Part shown: positions 53,970 to 61,210 of the stretch, piece by piece | Position numbering within the stretch: the stretch's first letter is position 1 | How the letters are laid out: each line of letters starts with the position of its first letter | Source of the DNA: Parafrankia discariae | GTDB taxonomy: Bacteria; Actinomycetota; Actinomycetes; Frankiales; Frankiaceae | DNA: 64,000 nt | Assembly: GCF_000373365.1 (NCBI RefSeq) | Contig: NZ_KB891241.1 | Coordinates: 62,001 to 126,000, forward strand | Direction of reading: 5' to 3' | The notes under the pieces: generated by a model | Seen by the model: the letters and a program-made list of their open reading frames with translations, nothing else | Told to the model about the DNA's origin: nothing | The model's database searches: none | Program-made: the position numbers and the translations under genes

Positions 53970-53996
53970 GCGCGGCCGGTGCCACACCGGCCGCGC
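53970..53996 (+). other. Intercistronic hairpin after an A-rich spacer
   Basis: GCGCGGCCGGTG (53970-53981) and CACCGGCCGCGC (53985-53996) form a perfect 12-bp stem with a 3-base loop. It follows an unusually A-rich run (53925-53960) between the binding-protein and ATPase genes. It may stabilise the upstream message or reduce downstream expression. Confidence 0.55.
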
Positions 53997-54042
53997 AGCC
54001 CGTTCCGCACCCGGATCACGATCTACCCGAGGGGAGCAAGCT

Positions 54043-54804
54043 GTGACCGCGCTCGCGACGGACACGGCGCTGCGGATCGACGGCGTCAGCCGGGTCTTCG
54101 GTACCGGCGCCGGTCAGGTCCACGCCCTTGACGGCATCCACCTGGATGTCCGTCCGGGCGAGTTCGTCTGTCTGCTGGGGGCGTCGGGCTGCGGTAAATC
54201 GACCCTGCTCGGCCTGGTCGCCGGGCTCGACCGGCCGTCGGCGGGCACCGTCGACACCGGTGGTCGCCGGGTCGGGATGATGTTCCAGGACTCGGCCCTG
54301 CTGCCCTGGCTCACCGCCGGCGGCAACGTCGAGGTGCCGCTGAAGCTGCGCCGGGTGCCGAAGGCGACCCGCCGGGCCCGGGTCGACGAACTGCTCGCCA
54401 TGGTGCGGCTGGCCGGCCAGGGCGACCGCCGCCCGCACGAGCTCTCCGGCGGTATGCGGCAGCGGGTCAGCCTCGCCCGGGCGTTCGCCCAGGAGGCGGA
54501 CATCCTCTGCATGGACGAGCCGTTCGGTGCCCTCGACGCGATGACCCGCGACCTGCTCCACGACGAGCTGGAGCGGATCTGGCGGGAGACCGGGGTCACC
54601 GTCCTGTTCGTCACCCACGACGTCCGGGAGGCCGTGCGCCTCGGTGACCGGATCGTCCTGCTCTCCTCCCGTCCCGGGCGGGTCGCGGAGGTCTTCGACG
54701 TCGACATGGACCGTCCCCGCCGCATCGACGAACACCAGGTATCCGAGCTCGCCTCCGTCGTGACGGCGCGGCTGCGGCAGGAGGTCGCCCGGCATGGCCA
54801 CTGA
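54043..54804 (+). CDS. ABC transporter ATP-binding protein (SsuB/TauB class)
   Basis: The 253-residue ATPase has Walker A LLGASGCGKSTLLGLVAGLD (about residues 44-63), the Q-loop MMFQDSALLPWLTAGGNVEV, signature LSGGMRQRVSLARAFAQEA, Walker B ILCMDEPFGALDAMTRD and the switch histidine in VLFVTHDVREAVRLGDR. It powers the importer formed with the adjacent permease. Its 3' end overlaps the permease gene by 11 bases. Start GTG at 54043. Confidence 0.95.
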   Translation: MTALATDTALRIDGVSRVFGTGAGQVHALDGIHLDVRPGEFVCLLGASGCGKSTLLGLVAGLDRPSAGTVDTGGRRVGMMFQDSALLPWLTAGGNVEVPLKLRRVPKATRRARVDELLAMVRLAGQGDRRPHELSGGMRQRVSLARAFAQEADILCMDEPFGALDAMTRDLLHDELERIWRETGVTVLFVTHDVREAVRLGDRIVLLSSRPGRVAEVFDVDMDRPRRIDEHQVSELASVVTARLRQEVARHGH

Positions 54805-55825
54805 CACCGACACGGTCTCCGGGGTCTCCCTGGGCACCGGCCGCGCACCGGCCGCCCCGGCGCAGCGGACGTCCGACGAGACGCTCGCCGGCCTGGACGC
54901 CCTCGACCTCCCCGTCACGTCCCGGCGGCCGGCCGCGGGCCGGATCTGGTCGGTCACCTGGCCGAAGATCGCCGCGCTGGTGCTGTTCCTGCTGGCCTGG
55001 CAGATCGTCGTCTGGTCGGGGTGGAAGCCCACCTATGTGCTGCCCGGCCCCGGCGACACGCTGCCGGAGTTCTTCGACCAGCTCGGCACCGCCGACTTCT
55101 GGGACGCGTTCGGCCGCACCCTCACCCGCGCCGGCGAGGGCTACGCGGTGGCGGTCGTGCTCGGCGGGGTCGTCGGCCTGGTGGTCGCCCGGTTCAGCCT
55201 GCTGCGCGCGGCGGTGGGGTCGTTCATCACCGCGTTGCAGACCATGCCGTCGGTGGTCTGGGTCCCGCTCGCGATCCTGCTGTTCAAGCTCAACGAATCC
55301 GCGATCATGTTCGTCGTGGTCCTGGGCGCCGCGCCGTCCGTGGCGAACGGGGTCATCTACGGCGTCGACTACGTCCCGCCGCTGCTCGTGCGGGTCGGGC
55401 GCAGCATGGGCGCCCGCGGGTTCACGCTGTACCGCCACGTCGTGGCGCCGGCGGCGTTCCCCTCGGTCCTCGCCGGGCTCAAGCAGGGCTGGGCGTTCGC
55501 CTGGCGCAGCCTGATGGCCGGTGAGCTGATCGTCATCGTGCCCGGGCATCCCTCGATCGGTGCCGACCTGCAGAACGCCCGGGACCTCTCGGACACCGTC
55601 GGCGTGCTGGTGTCGATGCTGACGATCTTCGCGATCGGCGTCGCCGTCGACGCGGTCTTCAACATCCTCGACCGGCGGATGCGTGAGCGCCGCGGGCTGC
55701 TCGCCGAGGGCTCGACCGCGGTGCGGGCGGCCCGTCGTCCCCGCAACGGCCGTCCGAAGGAGGACCCGACCGGGCCGACCGGGCCGGTCGGGCCACTCTC
55801 CGGCAGGGACACGTCAGCGGCCTGA
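54794..55825 (+). CDS. ABC transporter permease (SsuC/TauC class)
   Basis: The 343-residue protein has a 50-residue cytoplasmic N-terminus, then membrane segments beginning with IAALVLFLLAWQIVVWSG. The BPD-type permease domain follows, including VLGGVVGLVVARFSLLRAAV and the coupling region FTLYRHVVAPAAFPSVLAGL. The C-terminus is basic, then Pro/Thr/Gly-rich with a short repetitive TGPTGPVGP. Overlap with the ATPase gene indicates a common message. A hairpin begins 4 bases after the stop. Confidence 0.93.
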   Translation: MATDTDTVSGVSLGTGRAPAAPAQRTSDETLAGLDALDLPVTSRRPAAGRIWSVTWPKIAALVLFLLAWQIVVWSGWKPTYVLPGPGDTLPEFFDQLGTADFWDAFGRTLTRAGEGYAVAVVLGGVVGLVVARFSLLRAAVGSFITALQTMPSVVWVPLAILLFKLNESAIMFVVVLGAAPSVANGVIYGVDYVPPLLVRVGRSMGARGFTLYRHVVAPAAFPSVLAGLKQGWAFAWRSLMAGELIVIVPGHPSIGADLQNARDLSDTVGVLVSMLTIFAIGVAVDAVFNILDRRMRERRGLLAEGSTAVRAARRPRNGRPKEDPTGPTGPVGPLSGRDTSAA

Positions 55826-55828
55826 CCA

Positions 55829-55863
55829 CCCGTCCGGCCCTCGCCCGGTGCCGGCCGGACGGG
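55829..55863 (+). terminator. Terminator-like hairpin after the ABC importer operon
   Basis: CCCGTCCGGCC (55829-55839) and GGCCGGACGGG (55853-55863) form a perfect 11-bp stem with a 13-base loop, starting four bases after the permease stop. Confidence 0.55.
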
Positions 55864-55920
55864 CGGTCCGGCCGGCCAGGAGGAGCCCACGGGAAGCCCG
55901 CCCGCGGTGCGGACGGCAAG

Positions 55921-56385
55921 ATGGGGGACATGCAGATCTCCGCCCGAGCCGACTACGCACTGCGGGCCCTGCTCACGCTCGCCGCGTCGGACGGCAGCCT
56001 CGTGAAGGGGGAGACGCTCGCCTCGGCCCAGGACCTTCCCCTGCGCTTCCTCGAGAACATCCTCACCGACCTGCGCCGCAGCGGCCTCGTGCAGAGCCGC
56101 CGCGGCGCCGACGGCGGTTACCAGCTGTGCCGCCCAGCCGAGGAGATCACGATCGCGACCGTGATCCGGGCGACCGACGGCCCGCTGGCCAGCGTGCGCG
56201 GCCGCCCGCCGGAGAACGCCCAGTACGAGGGCGCGGCCAAGCACCTGCAGGACGTCTGGATCGCCGTCCGGGTCAATCTGCGCCGGGTACTCGAGTCTGT
56301 GACCCTCGCGGACGTCGCCAGCGGTGAGCTGCCGGACATCGTCCGTGACCTGCGGGACGAGCCTGACGCCTGGGTCACCCGATAG
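55921..56385 (+). CDS. Rrf2-family transcriptional regulator without cluster cysteines
   Basis: The 154-residue protein begins MQISARADYALRALLTLAAS (after four residues) and carries the winged-helix region LPLRFLENILTDLRRSGLVQ and RRGADGGYQLCRPAEEITIA (about residues 40-85). It lacks the three-cysteine cluster of IscR/NsrR, so it resembles CymR-like members that sense sulfur status through protein or metabolite contact. Its position after the importer suggests it regulates that operon; this is inference. The ATG at 55921 or 55930 may be used. A HAD gene follows after 11 bases. Confidence 0.88.
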   Translation: MGDMQISARADYALRALLTLAASDGSLVKGETLASAQDLPLRFLENILTDLRRSGLVQSRRGADGGYQLCRPAEEITIATVIRATDGPLASVRGRPPENAQYEGAAKHLQDVWIAVRVNLRRVLESVTLADVASGELPDIVRDLRDEPDAWVTR

Positions 56386-56396
56386 CGCGGGCGCCG

Positions 56397-57269
56397 GTGG
56401 GCTTCTCCTGGTTCGCCCCGGACGCGGTGCCGGCCGTCGCCGGGACACCCCTCCCGGGCGACCGCGAGCCGCTCGCGGCCGTGGTCTTCGACTGGGGCGG
56501 GACGCTCACCCTCTTCCACGACGTCGACCTGCTCGACCTGTGGCGGATGACCGCGCTGGAGATCTCGCCCCCACACGCCGAGGAGATCACCGCGATCCTG
56601 GCCGGCCTGGAGACAGCCTGGTGGCAGGCCCGGGACGGCAGCGACGGCCTGGCCGGCAACGGCGCGGCGGGCGGGATGACCGGGTCGGTCACCGAGCTGC
56701 TGGCGGCCGCCTCCGCGACCCTCGGCGTGGACGTCGCCGCGGCCGTGCTGCGTGCGGTGAGCCGGCGGGACCTCGTGGCCTGGACCCCGCACACGGTGTG
56801 CGATCCCGAGGCGCTGCTGCTCGTGCACCTGGTGCGCGCCCGCGGCCTGCTCGTCGGCCTGCTCACCAACACCCGCTGGCCGCGGGCCTGGCACGAGAGC
56901 CTGCTCGAGCGCGACGGCCTGCTCGACCTGTTCCACGCCAGGATCTACACCAGCGATCTGCCCTTCGACAAGCCACACCCGATCGCGTTCCAGGCGGTGC
57001 TGGACGCGCTGGGCGTCGCCGATCCGTCCCGGGTGGTCTTCGTCGGAGACCGGCTGCGCACGGACATCCACGGCGCGCGGGCGGCCGGCATGCGGGCGGT
57101 GCTGGTCGCGGACGGCCATCCACCGGACGGCGGTCCGGCGCGCGGTGGCCCGCTGGACGGCGCCGCGCCGATGGTCGCGGACGCGGTGATCGGCCGCCTC
57201 GGGCACCTGCTCGACGTCCTCGACCTGCTCGGCGCACCGGGGCCCGGGTCCCCCGCGCCCCGCCTCTGA
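56397..57269 (+). CDS. HAD-superfamily hydrolase
   Basis: The 290-residue protein has the HAD motifs in order: motif I VVFDWGGTLTLF (about residues 29-40, first aspartate present), motif II VGLLTNTRWPRAW, motif III lysine in PFDKPHPIAF, and motif IV VFVGDRLRTDIHGARAAGM. Family members are phosphatases or related enzymes on small molecules; the substrate is unknown. A cap region lies between motifs I and II. It starts with GTG 11 bases after the Rrf2 gene, so it may be in the same transcript. It nearly touches the minus-strand DUF4439 gene. Confidence 0.88.
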   Translation: MGFSWFAPDAVPAVAGTPLPGDREPLAAVVFDWGGTLTLFHDVDLLDLWRMTALEISPPHAEEITAILAGLETAWWQARDGSDGLAGNGAAGGMTGSVTELLAAASATLGVDVAAAVLRAVSRRDLVAWTPHTVCDPEALLLVHLVRARGLLVGLLTNTRWPRAWHESLLERDGLLDLFHARIYTSDLPFDKPHPIAFQAVLDALGVADPSRVVFVGDRLRTDIHGARAAGMRAVLVADGHPPDGGPARGGPLDGAAPMVADAVIGRLGHLLDVLDLLGAPGPGSPAPRL

Positions 57270-57285
57270 TCGCCGCGGGAGCGGG

Positions 57286-57744
57286 TCAGCTTCCGGGGAG
57301 CACGGGGGTGGCGGAGTCCGCGGGGGTCCCCGCGGCGAGGCGGGCGCGCTGGCCGCGCAGGGTCATCGCCACCAGGGCGTCGACGGCGAGCTCGCGGTCG
57401 GCGCCGGTGAGGACGCCGACCGCGTCGTGGGCGGCCACGGCGGAGCGGTCCTCGACCCGGGCGAGCAGGTCGAGCGACCCGGCGACACCGGCCGGCTCGA
57501 CCGGCAGCTGGTAGGCGGCGAGCGCGGCCGGCGGGGTCGCCCCGCGGGCCCGCAGGGCGGCGACCAGCGTGTCGCGCAGCGTCCGGTGAGCGTCGTGCGC
57601 CACCCGGGCGAGTTCGCGGGCCGGTCCCGCGGCGGCGCCGAGCGGAGCGAGCACCCCGCCCGCGGTCGCCGTCGCGTAGACCGCCGCGTGCGCGGCCGCG
57701 AGCATCGCGGACAGCGCGACGACCGCCGGGTCCTCGGCGGTCAT
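57286..57744 (-). CDS. DUF4439 ferritin-like domain protein
   Basis: The 152-residue helical protein belongs to the DUF4439 type (VVALSAMLAAAHAAVYATAT, HDAHRTLRDTLVAALRARGA, VAHDAVGVLTGADRELAVDA), a ferritin-like four-helix bundle found in actinobacteria upstream of rimP. Iron-binding residues of true ferritins are not evident to me. Its ATG overlaps the end of the lipoprotein gene (ATGA), so the two are translated together. No signal peptide. Confidence 0.8.
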   Translation of the reverse strand: MTAEDPAVVALSAMLAAAHAAVYATATAGGVLAPLGAAAGPARELARVAHDAHRTLRDTLVAALRARGATPPAALAAYQLPVEPAGVAGSLDLLARVEDRSAVAAHDAVGVLTGADRELAVDALVAMTLRGQRARLAAGTPADSATPVLPGS

Positions 57745-58310
57745 CCGGCCGCCCCCGGCGCGCCCAGTGCCGTGACGAGTTCGGCGTGCGCGGACTCGGC
57801 CGCGCACAGGCTCGCCAGCAGCGGGGCCAGGCCGGCGCCGGCGGAGAGGCAGCCGGCGCGGTGCGCCGCGGCGGTCGTCCGCTCGAGCTCGGCCAGGGCG
57901 TTCAGCGTGCTGGCCAGGGTCCGCGCAGTGTCCGTGCCGGCGGTCGCGGTCGCGGTCGCCGTCGCCGTCGGAGTCGTGGTGGCGGGAGTCGTGGTGGCGG
58001 CTTCGGGCAAGCCCCGGGCGGCCAGCTCGCGGGCGTGCCCGGCGTGCTGCGCGCGGATCGCCCGCAGCGTCCGCGCGAGGTCCGGATGCCGGTCGATGGC
58101 GCTGTCGTAGGCCGCGATCAGCGCGGTCTCCCGGGTGCGCGCCGCTCCCGCGGCGGTGACGTCGGCGGGGGTCACCCGGCTGGCGGGGGCACCGTTGCTC
58201 GAGGTGGTGCAGCCGGACATCCCGGCGAGGAGCAGGCCGCCCGTCCCGGCCAGCGGCAGCGCGGCCAGGAGGGCCCGGCGGGACGGACCGGGACCGGCGG
58301 CGGTGGGCAC
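57741..58310 (-). CDS. Ferritin-like lipoprotein
   Basis: The 189-residue protein begins with MPTAAGPGPSRRALLAALPL and has the lipobox LLAGMSGC at about residue 34, so it is lipid-anchored outside the membrane. The mature part is helical (LIAAYDSAIDRHPDLARTLR, HAGHARELAARG and LASTLNALAELERTTAAAHR) and is interrupted by a Thr/Ala/Pro repeat (ATTTPATTTP). The pattern resembles a ferritin-like bundle split by the repeat. Overlap with DUF4439 suggests the two proteins act together. Function unknown. Confidence 0.75.
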   Translation of the reverse strand: MPTAAGPGPSRRALLAALPLAGTGGLLLAGMSGCTTSSNGAPASRVTPADVTAAGAARTRETALIAAYDSAIDRHPDLARTLRAIRAQHAGHARELAARGLPEAATTTPATTTPTATATATATAGTDTARTLASTLNALAELERTTAAAHRAGCLSAGAGLAPLLASLCAAESAHAELVTALGAPGAAG

Positions 58311-58605
58311 GGCTGGCAGCTTCGCACATCGGCGCGCCGCCGTCGGCGCGCCGGTGGCACCGGTCGACGGGCGAGCCGGACCGGGCCCCGATTGGAGTGC
58401 TCCGGCGGCGGACGTAGGCTAAGGATCTCGACCGTGTGACGCTCGACGCCCGTTTCCATGGGCCCGCGCATCCGGGACGACGGTGCCGTCGATCTCCGCC
58501 GCTGCCGCGGCCGGTTCACCGAGGGCACCGGTCGGGGTGACACCGGGTGGGGCCGAGCGGTCCACGGGCACGGGCGCCGCGTCGGCGCGGGAAGGAACGG
58601 GCGAG

Positions 58606-59511
58606 GTGGCTAGGGCGGGAGAGTCCGGCCGGGCGGGGGTCCGTCGGTCGACGGCGCCGTCCCGGGGGACGGGCGGAGCGCGGGCCGCCGCGGACGCGGT
58701 GCGTGCGCAGCTGCGCAGTCGCCTGGAGCCCAGCCTGGCGACGGCCGGCTTCGACCTCGAGGACCTCTCGGTCACGCGGGCCGGGGCGCGCAGCGTCGTC
58801 CGCGTCGTCGTGGACCGGGACGGCGGCATCGATCTCGACGCCGTCGCGGACGCCAGCCGGCTGGTGTCGGCGGTCCTGGACGGCGAAGACGGTGGTTCTG
58901 GTGGCACCGGTGGTGCCGCGGGTTCCGGTGCGAGCCCGATCTCCGGGCCCTACGTGCTCGAGGTGACCTCGCCCGGGGTGGACCGGCCGCTGGTGGAGCC
59001 GCGGCACTGGCTGCGCGCGGTCGGCCGGCTGGTGGAGGTGCGCCGGGCCGACGGTGTCGAGGTGACGGGCCGGGTGCTCTCCGCCGACGACGAGGGCGCC
59101 GACCTGGCCGTGCCGACGGCACCGGCCCGGCGCGGGCGTCCCGTCCGCCGGCGGGTCGAGCGGGTCGTCTACTCGGCCGTGGCACGCGCGGCGGTCCAGG
59201 TCGAGTTCGGGTCGGCGGCCGACGGCGACACCGGCGACACCGACACCGACACCGACACCGACACGGGTGCCGGGGTTGACCTGGACCTCGACTCCGAGAG
59301 CGACTTCGATCTCGACGACGAGCTCGACGACGACGACGAGCCTCAGGATGGGGAAGAGCCCGCGGACGAGGACGGTCCTGAGGACGAGGACGGCGCCACC
59401 GACGGTGGCGCCCCCGCCGCGTCGGCGGCGGGTGAGGTAGAGGAAGATCACGGTGCCGTGGACACGGAAGCGGGCCTGATCGGCCGGACCGGCAAGGAGA
59501 TGAACCGGTGA
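58606..59511 (+). CDS. rimP: Ribosome maturation factor RimP
   Basis: RimP helps assemble the 30S subunit. The core spans VRAQLRSRLEPSLATAGFDL through VVVDRDGGIDLDAVADASRL, YVLEVTSPGVDRPLVEPRHW and the C-terminal SH3-like part. The GTG at 58606 is preferred because GGAAGG lies about 10 bases upstream; a GTG at 58483 would add 41 residues. The C-terminal 100 residues are extremely acidic, with a run of Asp-Thr pairs and many Asp/Glu, far beyond the usual length. It overlaps nusA by four bases. Confidence 0.92.
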   Translation: MARAGESGRAGVRRSTAPSRGTGGARAAADAVRAQLRSRLEPSLATAGFDLEDLSVTRAGARSVVRVVVDRDGGIDLDAVADASRLVSAVLDGEDGGSGGTGGAAGSGASPISGPYVLEVTSPGVDRPLVEPRHWLRAVGRLVEVRRADGVEVTGRVLSADDEGADLAVPTAPARRGRPVRRRVERVVYSAVARAAVQVEFGSAADGDTGDTDTDTDTDTGAGVDLDLDSESDFDLDDELDDDDEPQDGEEPADEDGPEDEDGATDGGAPAASAAGEVEEDHGAVDTEAGLIGRTGKEMNR

Positions 59512-60593
59512 AGCTCGACGTCGCTGCGCTGCGGGGAATCGAGCGCGAGAAGGAGATCGCCTTCGACACACTCGTCGAGGCGATCGAGACCGCGTTGTTG
59601 ACCGCCTACAAGCACACCACCGGATCCGCCGACGAGGCCCGGGTGGTGATCGACCGGACCAGCGGCGAGGTCGCGGTCTTCGCGCGGGAGAGCGCCCCGG
59701 ACGGGACCTCCCGCGAGTGGGACGACACCCCGGCGGACTTCGGTCGGATCGCCACGATGACCGCCAAGCAGGTCATCATGCAGCGCCTGCGGGAGGCCCA
59801 GCAGGAGGTCACCTACGGTCAGTACGCCGACCGGGAGCACGAGGTGGTCTCGGGCGTGGTCCAGCATCACGAGCAGCGGGCCGGTTCCCGTGTCGTGCTG
59901 GTCGACCTCGGCACGATCGAGGGTGTGCTGCCCCCGGCCGAGCAGGTTCCCGGCGAGCGCCTGGAGCACGGCGACCGGATCAAGTGCTACGTGGTGCACG
60001 TGGCCCGTGGGATGCACGGCCCGACGGTCACCCTGTCGCGGACCCATCCCGAGCTGGTGAAGGGCCTGTTCCGGCTGGAGGTGCCCGAGGTCGCCGACGG
60101 CACGGTCGAGCTCGCCGCGATCGCCCGCGAGGCCGGCCACCGCACGAAGATCGCGGTTCGCTCGAAGGCGGCCGGGGTGAACCCGAAGGGCGCCTGCATC
60201 GGTCCGATGGGCAGCCGGGTGCGTGCCGTGATGGCGGAGCTGCACGGCGAGAAGATCGACATCGTCGACTGGTCGGCGGATCCCGCGTCCTTCGTGGGCA
60301 GCGCGCTCTCGCCGGCGAGGGTGTCCCGGGTCGAGGTCACCGACCTGGCGAGCCGTTCGGCCCGGGTGGTGGTTCCCGACTACCAGCTCTCGCTGGCGAT
60401 CGGCCGCGAGGGGCAGAACGCTCGGCTGGCCGCCCGGCTGACCGGATGGCGGATCGACATCCATTCCGACACAGAGGGTGGCGAGCCGCGTGCGGACCGG
60501 CCGGCAGGGGAGGCCCCCCGTCGTTCGGGGGCGGGAACCGGGCCCCGGAGGTCGTCCGCGACGGGCGGCCACTCTCGGGGCGCAACGGGATAG
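59508..60593 (+). CDS. nusA: Transcription termination/antitermination protein NusA
   Basis: NusA modulates RNA polymerase pausing, termination and rRNA antitermination. The 361-residue protein has the N-terminal RNAP-binding domain ([20 protein letters not shown]), an S1 domain ([40 protein letters not shown]), and two KH domains ([19 protein letters not shown] and [19 protein letters not shown]). It lacks the acidic repeats of E. coli NusA, as do other actinobacterial forms. It starts GTG, overlapping rimP. Confidence 0.96.
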   Translation: MKLDVAALRGIEREKEIAFDTLVEAIETALLTAYKHTTGSADEARVVIDRTSGEVAVFARESAPDGTSREWDDTPADFGRIATMTAKQVIMQRLREAQQEVTYGQYADREHEVVSGVVQHHEQRAGSRVVLVDLGTIEGVLPPAEQVPGERLEHGDRIKCYVVHVARGMHGPTVTLSRTHPELVKGLFRLEVPEVADGTVELAAIAREAGHRTKIAVRSKAAGVNPKGACIGPMGSRVRAVMAELHGEKIDIVDWSADPASFVGSALSPARVSRVEVTDLASRSARVVVPDYQLSLAIGREGQNARLAARLTGWRIDIHSDTEGGEPRADRPAGEAPRRSGAGTGPRRSSATGGHSRGATG

Positions 60594-60657
60594 ACTTGTG
60601 GTGGCGCGCCGTGCGGCGCCTACTCGTGTAGGTGCTACTGCAGACCAGAGTTCTCGA

Positions 60658-60978
60658 GTGATCCCCGACCGAGTATCACGTTCGAACGTCGAGCGGGGTT
60701 CTCTCCAGGGCTCTGGGCCGATTCGTACCTGTGTCGGTTGTCGAACCCGGGCGGCGCGGTCGAGCCTGTTGCGTATCGTCGTTGTCGGCGGGGAGCTCCT
60801 CCCGGATGCTCGCCGCCGAATGCCGGGCCGGGGCGCCCATGTGCATCCCGATCTGGCCTGCGTCGATCTCGCGGAGCGCCGCAAGGCGTTCCCGCGGGCG
60901 CTCAGGGTTGCGGGGCCGCTCGGGCTGAAGCAGGTCAGAGCGCACCTGGAACAGCGCACGCGCAACGTGTGCATGTAG
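60658..60978 (+). CDS. ylxR: YlxR/RnpM family RNA-binding protein
   Basis: YlxR (RnpM) is a small nucleic-acid-binding protein encoded between nusA and infB. In B. subtilis it is reported to bind RNase P RNA. The signature is GPIRTCVGCRTRAARSSLLR (about residues 22-41), followed by DARRRMPGRGAHVHPDLACV and an RKAFPRAL segment. The GTG at 60658 gives 106 residues; GTG codons at 60598 and 60601 are alternatives with a longer N-terminus. Position and motif make the call secure. Confidence 0.9.
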   Translation: MIPDRVSRSNVERGSLQGSGPIRTCVGCRTRAARSSLLRIVVVGGELLPDARRRMPGRGAHVHPDLACVDLAERRKAFPRALRVAGPLGLKQVRAHLEQRTRNVCM

Positions 60979-61210
60979 AACAGTGGTACGGGCCGCGCGT
61001 CCTGACGCGGGGGCCGGTAGGACAGCGGAGCGGCGGCCAGGGCCGAGAGATCGGTCCCGGGTGGCCGCGCCGGCAGGCGACGCCAGATCGACGTCGACAC
61101 GGAAGCAGGTCGAGACAGCGATGACCGCGCAGTGAGAACGCAGCCATGATCACGACCGGCAGGTAACGAGGTCACGCGGGCACGGACCGCGGGCCGAAAG
61201 AAGGAGCACC

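Noticed and set aside
60678-60689. ACGTTCGAACGT palindrome in the ylxR leader as a LexA box
   Set aside because: The half-sites face the wrong way and lack the four-base spacer of the SOS consensus.
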